Below, piece by piece: positions 23,917-36,193 of a stretch of 64,000 bases of DNA. The stretch comes from Pezizomycotina sp. ARF18 (taxonomy: Eukaryota; Ascomycota). The notes under the pieces are model-generated. The model worked only from the letters and a program-made list of their open reading frames with translations. It did not search any database and had not been told where the DNA came from. The stretch is from contig AZLU01000098.1 in NCBI GenBank assembly GCA_002224055.1, positions 62,001 through 126,000 on the forward strand, in the 5' to 3' direction. Both the position numbers and the translations under genes were made by a program. Within the stretch, counting starts at the first letter, position 1. The number at the start of each line of letters is the position of its first letter.

Positions 23917-24648
23917 ATGGTTATCCTCGCCGAAATTGAGTTCATTGCCGGCTCCAATGATCCCCAATCTTTATAGTCCACGAGGATCTCTTCACCGCTC
24001 AGTCTACGGTCTTTAAAGCCATGATCAACACAAACATGCGCGAATCTACCGAGCGCAAGATCACCTTAAGTGAAGTTGACCCGTCCATCTTCGTCCGCTG
24101 CGTCGAGTTCTGCATCAAGGGCTACTACACCATCCCGGAATACCGCGAAACCCTCAAAGTCCTCAACCGTCGGAAGATAACCCCTCGGACCATTGGCGGT
24201 TCAGAGAGGTTCAAACGGAGAAACAGTGGAAACCTGGATTGACAGCGATTACGTGTTCGGCGCCGAGTCGGACTTTCGATATAGGTTTCCTGAGCTTGAG
24301 TATATCGACGGTTCGGAGTTCTGGCCGATGGTGAAGTCGTTGAAGTGCCACCCACTCGACGTGATGCTTCTGGGACGTAGGCATGAGGGTTTCGATGGCG
24401 TGAATATCCTCTTTTGCCCACCAAACTATACGTCTTCGCGGAGATGTACGATATCCCGAAGTTGATGTACAGTATCAAGCGCAAGTGAGGCTGCAGGCTA
24501 TACTCTTCGGCAAAAAGCGTTGCAGATAGAGATTTTATGGCCGGATGGTATTGTACAACTTGCCGAGTACATCTACCAGAATACTTCGGTGATGTGCGGG
24601 GAAGGATTTGCAATATCTTATAACGTTCTACTGCGCTTCGAAGGCTAG
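23917..24648 (+). pseudogene. BTB/POZ-domain gene copy, broken
   Basis: BTB domain pieces follow one another: MVILAEIEFIAGSNDPQS, then VHEDLFTAQSTVFKAM in another frame, then NMRESTERKITLSEVDPSIF and VRCVEFCIKGYYTIPE. Later come TKLYVFAEMYDIPKLMYSIK and GIVQLAEYIYQNTSVMCGEG, matching the order in the intact BTB gene at 45.6 kb. TTTCTGACAG just before the ATG looks like a 3' splice site, so a short first exon may precede it. The copy ends RFEG, TAG 24646-24648, before the usual C-terminal EGG-x-F motif. There are several frame changes. It is a host gene copy, not a transposon. Confidence 0.6.
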
Positions 24649-24791
24649 GATACTGACTGGAAATGCCGGTTTATGACTTACTGAGGGCCGGTGGCGATTC
24701 TCAGCTAACATCGTCATGCGATGGGAATGTTGGACGGGTTCGACGGAGGGACAAAACCGTACGCTCAGAAACTACCGGCCGAGGCGAAGGC

Positions 24792-25316
24792 NNNNNNNNN
24801 NNNNNNNNNNNNNNNNNNNNNNNNNNNNNNNNNNNNNNNNNNNNNNNNNNNNNNNNNNNNNNNNNNNNNNNNNNNNNNNNNNNNNNNNNNNNNNNNNNNN
24901 NNNNNNNNNNNNNNNNNNNNNNNNNNNNNNNNNNNNNNNNNNNNNNNNNNNNNNNNNNNNNNNNNNNNNNNNNNNNNNNNNNNNNNNNNNNNNNNNNNNN
25001 NNNNNNNNNNNNNNNNNNNNNNNNNNNNNNNNNNNNNNNNNNNNNNNNNNNNNNNNNNNNNNNNNNNNNNNNNNNNNNNNNNNNNNNNNNNNNNNNNNNN
25101 NNNNNNNNNNNNNNNNNNNNNNNNNNNNNNNNNNNNNNNNNNNNNNNNNNNNNNNNNNNNNNNNNNNNNNNNNNNNNNNNNNNNNNNNNNNNNNNNNNNN
25201 NNNNNNNNNNNNNNNNNNNNNNNNNNNNNNNNNNNNNNNNNNNNNNNNNNNNNNNNNNNNNNNNNNNNNNNNNNNNNNNNNNNNNNNNNNNNNNNNNNNN
25301 NNNNNNNNNNNNNNNN
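24792..25316. other. Assembly gap (525 N)
   Basis: An unbroken run of N from 24792 to 25316. Long open frames crossing it are artefacts. It sits between two broken BTB copies, so a repeat or tandem copy may have caused the gap. Confidence 0.99.
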
Positions 25317-25743
25317 TAAGGTTCAATGACACTAAGAAATCTGCGAGAGCAGGGAAACACGATTAGTTATCACTCTATAGTATGGGCCTATGTGAATAGG
25401 TCACTTGTCATTGCACTATCAAGAGCACTTGCCTAGAAAAGATATTATTTACGGGGGCTGAAGGTCCCGAAGCGCTCATTGTTCGAAAGCACAAGAAGTG
25501 TTAGAGAACAGTGGACGGCTACTTTATATAACTGTACTAAAAGAATTCAATGGAAAAGGCTTGAAATAATCATACACTTGAAATAGCCTGATGGTTTTAC
25601 TCGGAGACTAATAAAAATAAAAAGATTTGTGACACACGCGAATGAGTTCAAGCTTAGCGTGAGAAGTTGAGCAGGTCACAAAGATGAAGAATCTAATCAA
25701 CTGAAGAGGTAGTATCTAAAAGAAGACTCGAAACTGCCCACCA

Positions 25744-26440
25744 ATGATGGTTCATCGTTATTATCAGGTGATATCCTCTCAGCCCATTCAGTTCATCATC
25801 GCGTCGACAATCCAGAAATTTACTATCTACCTCGCGATGTCGTAATCAACAAACCCCCAGTCTTCAAGGCATGTTAGCTCTGGCTGCGCGAATCGTCGAT
25901 GGTCCGTCTTTCTGAAAGAAGTAGAACCGGAGACCTTCTTATGCCTCGCTGAGTTTGCCATCCGAGGTCACTACACTCTACCGAAACTGAGAAACTACGA
26001 TTCCTCATGCGCGAATAAAGTCAGGATAGAGTCGTCGGAGTAGGTGATCGGGTCAGCGTCTACCAGACCTGCTCATGCACACAAGGTCTAGGTGTTTGCA
26101 GATACTACGGCATCGGCGACCTTAGGGTACACTCGAAGTACCGCCTTGCACACCTTTATAGATACCTGGACGAATATCCGGTTCTATATGGGGTGAAGAT
26201 ACATACGCTGAGAAATTCACGTCGCTGGTCAAGTTCGTGTATGATAACTCCGTGGATCAAGAATGGTACCGGGAGCGCAAGGCGCCACAACACTACGCCA
26301 GATGCTCGCGATTTTAGCATCGCATGCAGCGAAGAGGTTACTGAGGAGGAGGAGTTCAACATATTTTTCAAGGAGAATGGAGAGTTTGCGTAGGATTTGT
26401 CCGCTACATGGCCGAAGGCATGCATCGTGATTTCTAATTA
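25744..26440 (+). pseudogene. BTB/POZ-domain gene copy, decayed
   Basis: Starts MMVHRYYQVISSQPIQFIIA at 25744. Family landmarks appear in shifting frames: VEPETFLCLAEFAIRGHYTL (the core BTB motif EVEPETF..F.EF...G.Y), a VFAD motif interrupted by an in-frame stop near 26090 where the family has a Tyr, YGIGDLRVHSKYRLAHLYRY, then TSLVKFVYDNSVDQEWYRER and EEFNIFFKENGEFA, the counterpart of the C-terminal EF..L..EGG.F. With both stop codons and frame changes, this copy looks more decayed than the other BTB loci. Confidence 0.55.
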
Positions 26441-28880
26441 TACAGCTTTTCTTGGTCAGCAAGCGTTCAGAAGAAATGATCACATTGTCAGGACGAGAGG
26501 AGAATTTGCTCAAGTACTTCCAGCTGCTGGATTGTAAAACTCGTTGGAGCGATGTACCCTACGAAGGGGTCCTAACTTCAGTTTTGTTGCTAGGTATATC
26601 ACTGTATCAAGCTGAAGGGAAAGGTTCAGACCTTGGTGTGATTTTACTGCTAGGTCTTTCTTATTACTTCGTATGTCAATACGAGAAGATGGCTATTTAG
26701 TTATCATGCACTGCCGTTGATAACAGCACATCTCAATCGCAAGTTAAAAAGAGTGGAATCTAGCCGAGGATGACCCAAAGCCTGCAAGGTCATTCCATCC
26801 ATGATACACAAGTTATAGCTTAAACTTGCTTTAGATGAAATGTCACTATAGCAATATTATTTTGCAAAGAACTCATTACATTTTTCTCAAACCAAACAAT
26901 TTCAATCGCTCAAGGTTGAATACCCATGTTGTAGTTTTGATAGCTCGTCTGTGCATTGTGAAGTTCATACATTTTTCAGCAGGTGCGAATCGCGCTGGCG
27001 CTACTGTAATGGGTGAACCTTTTGTCACTGCATCAAATAGACAACGGGCGAATTCCTCGGTATGCTCACTTTACAACAGTGCTATAATTGAACAAGCCAA
27101 GATCGTAGGATCCGCAATCCATGTAGCTTAGATGTACACTCAAATGGCTAAGCAACGGCAGTAAATTACACTGGCAGGTGCCAGAGCACCTTTTAGAATC
27201 AACCTGTAAACCTTTTCTTGCGTATTTCGGAAATTGAAGTTTTATCAACTCCACGCTAGCCACGCTGAAAGAGATCGCATCTCGTATTCGGCCCTTATAA
27301 CGAGATGAAACCCGCCCACGAAGTGTGCTCGACTTCAATCCACGATGGAGGATTATATTTTACCCCATTTGAGTAGTTCTAAACCCGGTCAAGGCTTCTC
27401 CGCGGTTCGGATTCGTTGATAGACAGAACGCTCATGTTGATACTATTACATCCAAATTTTCGTCTAGCCCGTCGGGGAATTCTTTGATCGACTTGTTTTC
27501 CGAATCTTGGTACTTCAGATGGAGTTGAGACGGAAGCAAGGAATGTTCCTTATCAGGACATTCCTTATCAAGAGCTCTGTACTCGTAGATGCAAGGGCAC
27601 GAAAGGATATTATTATAACGCCGATGACGCATATTAATAACCATTGGAGTTGACCCCTTATATGCTCCCAGGCGGGGGTATTCCGGCTCGTGGCGGCATC
27701 GACTGCAAAATGGTTAGAGGAGAGGGTGGAAATCCGGTATCAACTCCGAGATTCCAAGGCGAAGGGACTCTTGTAGAATTCTAATTTTAAAATATTGCCT
27801 TATACACTCCTATAGTATTGGAACTAGTGCAACGGTCGCAAGGCGGATCATGGTTTTTCTTTCTCGCTTATAACCTTGTCTTTTTATATAGAGATAGGAT
27901 GTAACGTGAAATGACTCCGTGCCCTGGAAGACTTTGGTAGCGGCGCTCCGTGTTTACTCTGGAAGATGGAATTCGTGTGTTCCGAGGGTTGGTGTTATAC
28001 TCTGTACCCTTTCCTACTGGGATAACCGTCATGATCGTGGATAACAAGCACTAGGCATCCAATATAGGACCCCCCTCACTCTCTGCAACTGTGGTGCGCC
28101 TTCAGCTTCAACTCCGCGGGAAAGATATCAACCCCTCCTTTACCGAACCGGGAAATGACTTCCATCGTCGTGCAACGAATAGATGTGTATTACCAAAGAC
28201 GAGATTAAAATGCTTAGCGTTTTCCTGTCCGATTTCTTGTTATAAGATTTATAATAAATATAGCACAAGATTCATGAGAATATCATTGTTCCTCGCCTCT
28301 GCATGGAACAATCTGAACCCCTCTCGCGCAATTCGGGGCGCAATTATTCTTTGGACGTGGACACTGATGTATGATGCATTTACACTTTATAGTATTTTTT
28401 TGACTGCGGTAGGGCTGAAACCGGTGTGAAGCGGCAAAGCTCAAAAGATCTAGAAGTCCGTAACGATTGTGGAACGGACCCCGTTAACGTCAGAGCTTTT
28501 CTACAAGAAGAGGGCGGGGCATCAAGACGTCGCAGCCCTAGATGACAAGAAGAAACGTCTACACGCATCATGAATCGTATCATTCCTATTCTAAAAAGTG
28601 CTCTCGACTAATAGGATTTTCTGCCTATCAGACTAGACGCAGTTCGCCAATCGGATTACTCCCATCCGCCCTTTTGCATTTGAGAATTATAAATTTTATT
28701 TGCCCTACTATACAGATAGCACGTAGACGTCAGGGACTTTCCCGCCGAAACCCAGGCGGGCTTATTCCACCTCCACGAATTTTATTCAGGCAATCTCGTA
28801 TTCTGATGGGCCCCCGGTCGGCTAGGCACGCACATTAACGATGAAGATTTGCCGGTTTAGCGGTTTGCCCTGAATAAACT
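26441..28880. other. 2.4 kb AT-rich intergenic region
   Basis: No gene recognised. Open frames are short, on both strands, with no motif. Confidence 0.45.
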
Positions 28881-29118
28881 CTAATCGATAAGGCCCTTAA
28901 GCTGTTTCAGAGTTGACATCTGGGTTTATATTGTGGCCCATGAAAAATGGGATGAAGCTCAAGGTGAAGCTGTCACGATCACGATTTATTCATGGATACC
29001 TTTGCAAAGCTACAACCCAAACCCTGGTAGACCCTTCCAACGTCTGGGCTGGTTCAACGTTCACATATGCAGATGTTCTGAGAACGATTTGGCTTATCAT
29101 AATTGCCATCTCGACTAG
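28881..29118 (+). CDS. Hypothetical exon or gene fragment
   Basis: An open frame reaching TAG at 29118 follows a good splice-acceptor-like CTGTTTCAG. It reads VDIWVYIVAHEKWDEAQGEA, then VTITIYSWIPLQSYNPNPGR and FNVHICRCSENDLAYHNCHL. The composition is coding-like, but I recognise no family. It could be the last exon of a gene whose upstream exons are not identifiable, or a fragment. Confidence 0.25.
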
Positions 29119-29393
29119 CCACTTAGTATAACAAGCCGCAAACCACCATCATTGAGTTCCAGAAGATCGTGCTTTCTCTAACCGTTAACAGATACCTATA
29201 CAAAGGGTTATTCATCCTCTCCTTTTCCTTATTTCCTTTGTTCTTTTCCTTTTCCTGGTGTTGTTTTTCTGTTTTATTTCATTTTTAATCTCTTCTTAAT
29301 ACGGGGCCTGGGTTCTTTAAGGTATTGTAATTTACGTGTATATCTGCCTTTTATTTCGTTTCTCAGTTTTTTTATACCTAGGAGATATTCAAG

Positions 29394-32335
29394 ATGACGA
29401 GACACACTAGTCTGAAGACTCTTGCCCTTCTCGCCTGCACTATGATGGCTGGTCATCTATGGCACTCCCTCAATACGGCCGCGGATACAGGAGCGCCAGA
29501 GCCAACAACGGCGCCAACTGGCACCAGTACTAGCAGTAGTGGTGGTAAGGGCGGCGAAGCTTGCGCCTTCTCTCCTCGCAAGCAGCGTCACTGTTAGCAG
29601 CTGCAGCGCAGCAGGACCAAATGGACCGGCCCCGATGGGCCGGGGGTGCTCCGCCTGATCCATTCTGGTAACGGTACGCATCAGAGATAACCCAAAGCTG
29701 AGGATTCTTCGAGACGATTACTAACTCAATGACCAATCAACATAGGATCTTTACCGCAACTTGGACCTAAACGGTATCGAAGTCGATCCGAAGATCGCGA
29801 TGGACTGTCTCACTCGATACGTTCGACAAGGATGCGCAGCCGAGTTCATAGGACAGGTCACAAATACTATGCTTTCCAGTTCCACGCTCGGCGATCTCGC
29901 CAACCCGCCAAGGAATCCAGGCGGCAACGCTTGATCTCCTCGCGGGAATGAGCCGGATTTACTCTGATATCAAGAGCGGCAAGATCTCTTCGCAGTACGT
30001 ATGGAAATGCAGGTTATCGAATCTCCTCGCGCTGCAACGACGGTCAACTTATTCTTCAGGGAGGGGCCTCGATACGATCAGATTCGTTCCCGGTCGCGTG
30101 GCGTCCGTCTCCAAGGATGGTATGAGCTTCCGAAGGTTTTATGGTACCGTTGCCCTTCGTTTGATTCCCTGATGCCCAGCATTTGGTCCGGTTCCTGGTG
30201 CGCCTGCTATCACCAAGATCGATGGCCAGGATGTTGTTGGAATACCTCACGAACTCACAGCCCAGGGTCTGCAGGAGGTTGATACCGCCTACAACACCGC
30301 TTTCGCTTCCATACCAGGGACGGCTATCGCGAACAACCCTGGTGGCTCAACTCTAGGTCATTCACCCGAAAGGATTCCGTTGAGTTCACTTTCGAAAACG
30401 GAAAGACTATGTCCTTCCCTTGCAAGCGGTGATTGGTTTCGATACCGATTTTACTGGAGTCACCGACGGTGAATCCTTCAAGCAGAGTTCGTCTCGGGTG
30501 GTGTCAGACTGAGCTTGTTCGCACCAGACCGAGCTGCCTCCGGACCCCAAGCCAGCTTTACCGCTTTTGCGACCGGCATGCGGCTGCCAGTGGCACTTCA
30601 CCCGCTGCCAGGAGACCGGAATCTTCTTCCGACTCGGGCTACAGCGTTGACACGGCTCTGAAGCGAGGGCGCGTTGGCTGCGCTGGCTTCAAGGACGCAG
30701 GCGCAGGGTCATCGCTAGATCGCACCGCCCCAAGTCGACTTCTCCAAGGGTGAATGGAAAAGAAGTACGAAGCCATCGTTCGGAAGTCGCTGAAGTCCAC
30801 GGTACCTTGGAGCCTACGCGCGCTAAGCGACAGAGAGGAGTCTGGTGCGTTCCCGTCGGGCCCAAGGTTTCCCAGGTGGCGAAGGCCCGCAGGAACTGCC
30901 GCCCGACGCTGAGCTACTCTCTTCCCCGGTCGGTGTCAATCTTGGACCAGGTGGTACTATCGTCGCTCAAACGGCAGACTTCTTCGGCAGTTTCATTGAT
31001 GATGTACCGCCGTCATTGTCCATCGACGATTTCGAACCGTGCTCGTCCAGGGCCTCAGACCGCCGTTGATCGTTCATCGACCAGTGCCGCGCGACCAAGA
31101 GAAGCACTTGATCCTCGAGGTGTTCGGAAACGGAGGCGGTCTCGTTGCCGGCGGTTTCGATGTGTTCAAGCAGCTCTTCCCAGGTGACGAACCGAAACAG
31201 TTCTCTCGCATCCGCGCTAACGAAGCCGCTAAGATATACGCCGAGACTTCTCTCCATTTACCGAAGAACAGGCCGCGGCCGATCCGACGGTGCGGCCGGC
31301 GCAGCTATCTTAGCGGTTTCGCAAGGCTACTACTCTAGACGAGAACGGCAAACCTTTCGCCACCTTGGACGACTTCTTCGGTCCCGTCTTCCAGGCCAAT
31401 GACAACTTCCCACATCCCAGACCTTCAACTTCAGCGATCCAATGGCGTCGGTTTCGACCCGGACTTCAGCATCACCGGTCGGAGCTTTATCCGCCAATGC
31501 CAGCGCTGAACCGCCGTTCTCCCCGATAACATCGTCCTCCTTACCGATGGTATCTGCTCCTCACTTGCACCGTCCTTGCCGAGCTTCTTCAGCATCAGAA
31601 GGGGTCAAGTCCGTCTTCGTCGGCGGTCTCCCAGAAGGCCCCCGCAGCGGCCATCGGCGGCGTCCGCGGATCGCAGACGCTCGAAATCGGTGACCTCCTC
31701 ACCGACTCGCAGATCATGGACGAGTTTCCCCGCAAAACCTCCGACGAGAATCTGCCGCCAGGTTCTCCCGCAGAACACCACCTTCACCTTCAAGGACAAT
31801 CAACTTCCGCGACAGCGTCCGTAAGGGCGAACGACGCGCTTCAGTTTACTCCCGACAAGGCGAACTGCCGCCTGTTTACACCGCGGAGTCGTTCACTACG
31901 CCGCTGTTCTTCTACAAGCAAGTCAAGACGTCGCTTGGGTAACGGGAAATGTGCGCAGGGTTCCATCCAGGGTGGTGGCTCTCAAGGTGCAGTGGTTCTC
32001 AGAGTGGTAGCAATGAAGGTGGCGAGACTCAGGTGCCGGTGGTTCGCAGGGTGGTTCTGAAGGTGGCAAGTCCAGGGCGGTAGTGGTTCGCGGGGTGGTG
32101 AGGGGGCTGAGGTAATGCTGCAGGCGCTACTGGAGGATCCAATCTGAGAACGAGGGATGCGCTCCGACTTACAGCCCGCCACGACTCAAGGCGAGCCTCT
32201 GCGGGTGGTGAGCCTCCTGAGGGTGAGCTCTATGGACTCCCGCCAACCTACGGTGCTCTCCGGCTGAGCCGTCCGCTCCGTCGCACGGCAGCAGCTACCG
32301 TCGGCGCCGTGTTAAAGATCATGAAAAGAATATGA
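29394..32335 (+). CDS. Secreted S41-family (CPAF-like) peptidase
   Basis: Matches the fungal peptidase S41/CPAF-like family in order: signal-like N terminus (MTRHTSLKTLALLACTMMAG), a Ser/Thr/Gly linker, PKIAMDCLTRYV, AGMSRIYSDIKSGKISSQY, TKIDGQDVVGIPHELTAQGL (PDZ-like region), AVIGFDTDFTGVTDGESFKQ, FGNGGGLVAGGFDVFKQLFP (family hallmark: LQ-NGGG-V-AGFDLFKQLFP), NIVLLTDGICSSL with the presumed nucleophile Ser next to the Cys pair, AAIGGVRGSQTLEIGDLLTD, and FTPDKANCRLF. A Gly/Ser-rich tail (GSQSGSNEGGETQ and GGSQGGSEGG-like) follows, and the 3' end near 32335 (KIMKRI, stop) is inferred. At ~980 codons it is long for the family, mainly because of the tail. The frame changes many times. Probably extracellular, so it would act on extracellular substrates. 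Confidence 0.7.
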
Positions 32336-32431
32336 ATGAGCTTGTGTCTTTTCTTCTTATTTCATGAGTTTCGAACGCTGCTCACGGAAACATCCTCATG
32401 ATTTTAACGATTGAATACCCGATACCCTTAG

Positions 32432-32463
32432 CCCCCCCCCCCCCCAAAAAAAAAAAAAAAAAA
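32432..32463 (+). repeat. C14-A18 homopolymer junction
   Basis: Fourteen C directly followed by eighteen A, just beyond the S41 gene. Sequencing through such tracts is unreliable. Confidence 0.9.
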
Positions 32464-33042
32464 TAAAATAAAAAAAATAGCATCCAGAGTGACGTTCGTT
32501 CTTTGGCTCTTTGTGTTTCTTTTCTAATGTATCACGCTCGTTTTTTTGCATTTCCATCTGCATAGCATTGCATACTATCGGAGTAATATTTGGCTTTTTT
32601 TTTTTGCATTTTTCATGTTTGTCATCTCTTGTCTCCTCTCATCGATTGTAACTAATTACATATAGTTAAGATACATTGGTATCATCACAGGGCTGTATAA
32701 ACTTGCCTCAGGAGCGGTTTCAGCTAAGAAATAAATGGTCATATTATACAGTACCTTCCAACTTCCACCCATATAGAATCTCTAAGTGACATGACCCTAA
32801 AGACTTGAAGATGCACTTTAAGACGCTCAATGAATAGATGTTAACGTCTGAAATGATTTCGAGGTAAAAAGGAATGGGTCACCGGCCTATAGACCTTCTG
32901 CAGACACACTGGCTAGCATTGTCCGCCTTGCTCCAGAAGGTCGAGCGCGCCTTATCTGTCCGGGCGAGGTCAGATATGAATTTCTGGATCGGAAGAGTGG
33001 CAGTTCGACTCCACGGTACGACCAAGACAGCTGACATTCTTC
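32464..33042. other. Intergenic region
   Basis: T-rich spacer with no gene recognised. Confidence 0.4.
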
Positions 33043-33924
33043 TTAGTCCGGGCTCCACTGGGGATTGCTTCGAACACCTCGAGGCCGGCCGCAGAAACGG
33101 GATGCCTCTGGCTTATAGTGATCTGGAAAGAAAAACGTCTTGCTTGCTAATGCTTCGGCTTCAGAGAGGACCGAGATCCAGTTCTGTTTCAGGATATTCT
33201 CGTAGCGTAGGAGCTTGTATGCCGCGGCGAAATCGTGAATGATCAATCGTCTTTCATGGTTTCGGCGGCACAGAGTCCAATGGTGCGAACTCGTTCTTGG
33301 AGACTGGCGGAACACTTGTTAGGCTTTGCTTGGTGCTGGCAAAGTTTTTGGCTGCTGGTCGAAGGTAGTGGTCGAGATATTCATGGCGACCCCCCTAGAG
33401 CCCTTCCTGGTTTAAGCATTGAGGTAAGATGGCTACGGTTAATGAACTCGAATCCACTTTTTTCATGTTGAGGTTGCCACAGCCCCAGTACGAAGACATC
33501 TGGTTTTGAATCGCCCTCCACGGGCGAAAACGTGTGGAAGAGCCCTTCGAGACCCATCCACGGTAGGTCCACCCTCACTGGTATTTTTAAGAGTTTTAAT
33601 ATGTGTTTGGCCCGTGCTCACCGTCCTCGTCCGAGCTTTGTGCCAAGAGCCAGGCAATATGTGGCGTTGCAATTCGACGTTTTGGTAGGAAGGGATTTTG
33701 CGCATCAGGCTCCGTGAAATTGACGGAGTGAGAATCCTCATTAAGGAACTCAGTGGTCCAGGGAGCGGTTGGCTAATGCCGCAATAAGACTCTATCTTTC
33801 AAAGTTGTGGCAATTTTGAGGTCCAGTTTGGTTTTATTATCCTGGGAGATCCACGATCGTCTACCAGATCGAGCTCTTGGACAACCGGTCCGTAGAGGGT
33901 GAAATTGCGGAACAGCTCGAACAT
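33043..33924 (-). CDS. Hypothetical protein, broken frame
   Basis: From the ATG at 33924 the minus strand reads MFELFRNFTLYGPVVQELDL, GSPRIIKPNWTSKLPQL, then in other frames FTEPDAQNPFLPKRR, TPHIAWLLAQSSDEDGEHGP, VDLPWMGLEGLFHTFSPVEG, and finally RRLIIHDFAAAYKLLRYENI with LSEAEALASKTFFFPDHYKP. Each piece has a protein-like composition and they follow in order, so this is probably one gene of about 290 codons. I cannot name the family. No signal peptide or membrane segment is seen. At least five frame changes. Confidence 0.4.
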
Positions 33925-35628
33925 GTCGGCTGGTTCTAGTTGTTAGGAACTAAGGGTTCTGACCCTAAATTGAAGATATTTTGAATTAATAAATAAATGA
34001 TAAATGATCCAATTCACTCCGTAGGAACAATTCAATGTTTCCTGTGGTAATAAATAGTCATAGTATTTAATTGTCCTACTATCGTACCCTTGCCAATATT
34101 GAGTGAGTGTCATGGCATTGAAGTAAACATACATTAAGATAGGTATCAAATATAGTTAATATTGCTGGAGAAGATCTCGGATTGATCCAGTCTAGGAATA
34201 AATAAAGCATTCCAATTACCATATCTTGGTTTTAATGCATGCTTCCGCCAGCTACGGATTGAAATCGGAAAATTCTACCACCGATTCTCCTTGTATTACT
34301 TAATAGTTCGAGAGCATCAGATCATTAAGATATCATTACATAGGCTGCTGTGGTTCAATATACATGTAGTCTTACTGATCATATCCATGAATGGGTCAAT
34401 GGTAACGAGTGACACAAGAGCCCAAGCATGGTTTCAATTTAAGCGCAACACACAAAATATTGTAGAAAAATTTATATGCCAATGTCTCGATATTCGTTTT
34501 TGACATATTGGACGGTTTCATGCAGAATTGCGAAAAGCCTTGGGGTGGAAGCCTTCTAGAAGCCAGAGATCAATGCCATTGAACTGATATCTGGAATACA
34601 CATGACGACAGTGATTAGTTCGCTTCTGATTTTTCTAGAAACTTGAAAGGGAATCTAGTTTATCTCCTGGTCTTAAATCCGGCAAGCTTAGCGAGTATTA
34701 ATTTTAATATCATTTAGTGGTAACGGCAAGAACGGAGATTTTCATGACGTTGTTACGAATCATGCAATCGCGTATTGTTCTGATTGTTGATGTTTTGTAG
34801 TCCTCAGGGTGGGCGGGACGACGGACAGCTTTCCACATATGGTCTGTATCCCGAGGGGTATAAATATCCTTACAATCGATGACCCTCAGATTTATATCTT
34901 TGCATCAGATTGATTAACATTATGATCGAATTTCATACCTTGGATCCGCGGCATCGTGATTGTTTCGTTTGAGAAACCCACTTTTTATCCGCAAACAGCC
35001 TTAGAATAGTGACCGTCTCATTGGCTGCCATTGGCAAAGGAAACCCGCCCGAAAGATGGGGTTGATAATCGAAACCTGGTTCCTTGGCTTTTCCTTCACC
35101 AAGCCCTCGTGTCGGCGTCCCAGCGAACTGATGATTGGGTCCATGGTTAATTGTGTATATACGCGATCTTGGTCTACTGTTATGCCATGTGCTTATCATA
35201 ACAAACTTATCTCTCGGCTTCGGAAGGCGCGGAAGTGCTTATAGAGATATAGTCATAGACTAACGGAAGTTTGGGTAAGGCTGAGAATCCTCCGACCCGA
35301 CTATTAGTAGCTAGTTTGCCGGAGTATATAACCGCCCTAACACTGGCCACCTTCTTGCCTGTTTACAAACCTTTTTTTTATCAAACTTTCCAAAGACGAG
35401 AGGTGGAAACTTCGAAGACCTTTTTACTTGGGAACATTAATGTGAGATAACGTTAACTCCGGGAAACAAGCTATCGCCAGAGGTCTTCCGTTTGGAAACA
35501 ATCATCTACCGGATCGCAAATCCATATCGGCTTAATTATCGCCATATCTGCCGTGGTTCCATTCCTTTCAAGGGCTTGAACATCGTATAATTGATATCTC
35601 CCGATCTTCATTTACCAGTGAGTTTTTC

Positions 35629-35659
<31 letters not shown>

Positions 35660-36020
35660 GGTGAAGTTCTTTCTTAGTTCAATACCAGCTGCCTTGGTCC
35701 GAAGCCGATATTGCTTTTACTTGAGAGAGTTTTATCGAGGAATCAGTATTTTCCGTCGCCCTCCGGCATATCCATCATCAGGCATGTTACACCAGTCCTC
35801 TTAGGCTGGATTACCTTGGTTTCACGCTTGACTCGCGCGCTCGACCGCGAAGCTCTGATCTAATCGGCATTACGCCTTTCGCGTGGACCATGGTCCACAA
35901 ATAATGATCGCGCAAGGGGTTGTGTTTGTTTACCTAGCTTCTTCCGAGAGCAAACACGACATTGCCACAAAGAAAAATCAAGACCGGTTCTTGAATATCA
36001 TCTTTGCTCAATTATATAAC
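33925..36020. other. 2.1 kb AT-rich intergenic region
   Basis: No gene recognised. Holds a T29 tract at 35631-35659. Confidence 0.5.
35631..35659 (+). repeat. Poly(T) tract, 29 bases
   Basis: Uninterrupted T29. On the minus strand it would be a poly(A), but no retroposon body or flanking duplication was recognised beside it. Confidence 0.9.
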
Positions 36021-36030
36021 TATATATAGA
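36021..36030 (+). promoter_or_regulatory. TATA-like element of the chloroperoxidase gene
   Basis: TATATATAGA about 165 bases before the ATG at 36194; a plausible core promoter position for this gene. Confidence 0.45.
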
Positions 36031-36193
36031 GCCTTTCCTGCCAGCATCATGATGTCTCTAAGACCCAGCCCGCGCGCTTTTCCTTTCTCCCTACTGTGCT
36101 ATTTGCCTCCTCATAGCTATCGCGCTCGTTCATCGTCTTCTCGTACTTCTGCTCGTTTACATTGCTTTGGTTCGGACTAATAGCTTGGAAAAC

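Noticed and set aside
24663-25366. Long open frames of about 200 codons on both strands
   Set aside because: They are produced by the run of N and carry no sequence information.
35631-35659. T29 tract as a retroposon tail
   Set aside because: No element body or flanking duplication could be found around it.
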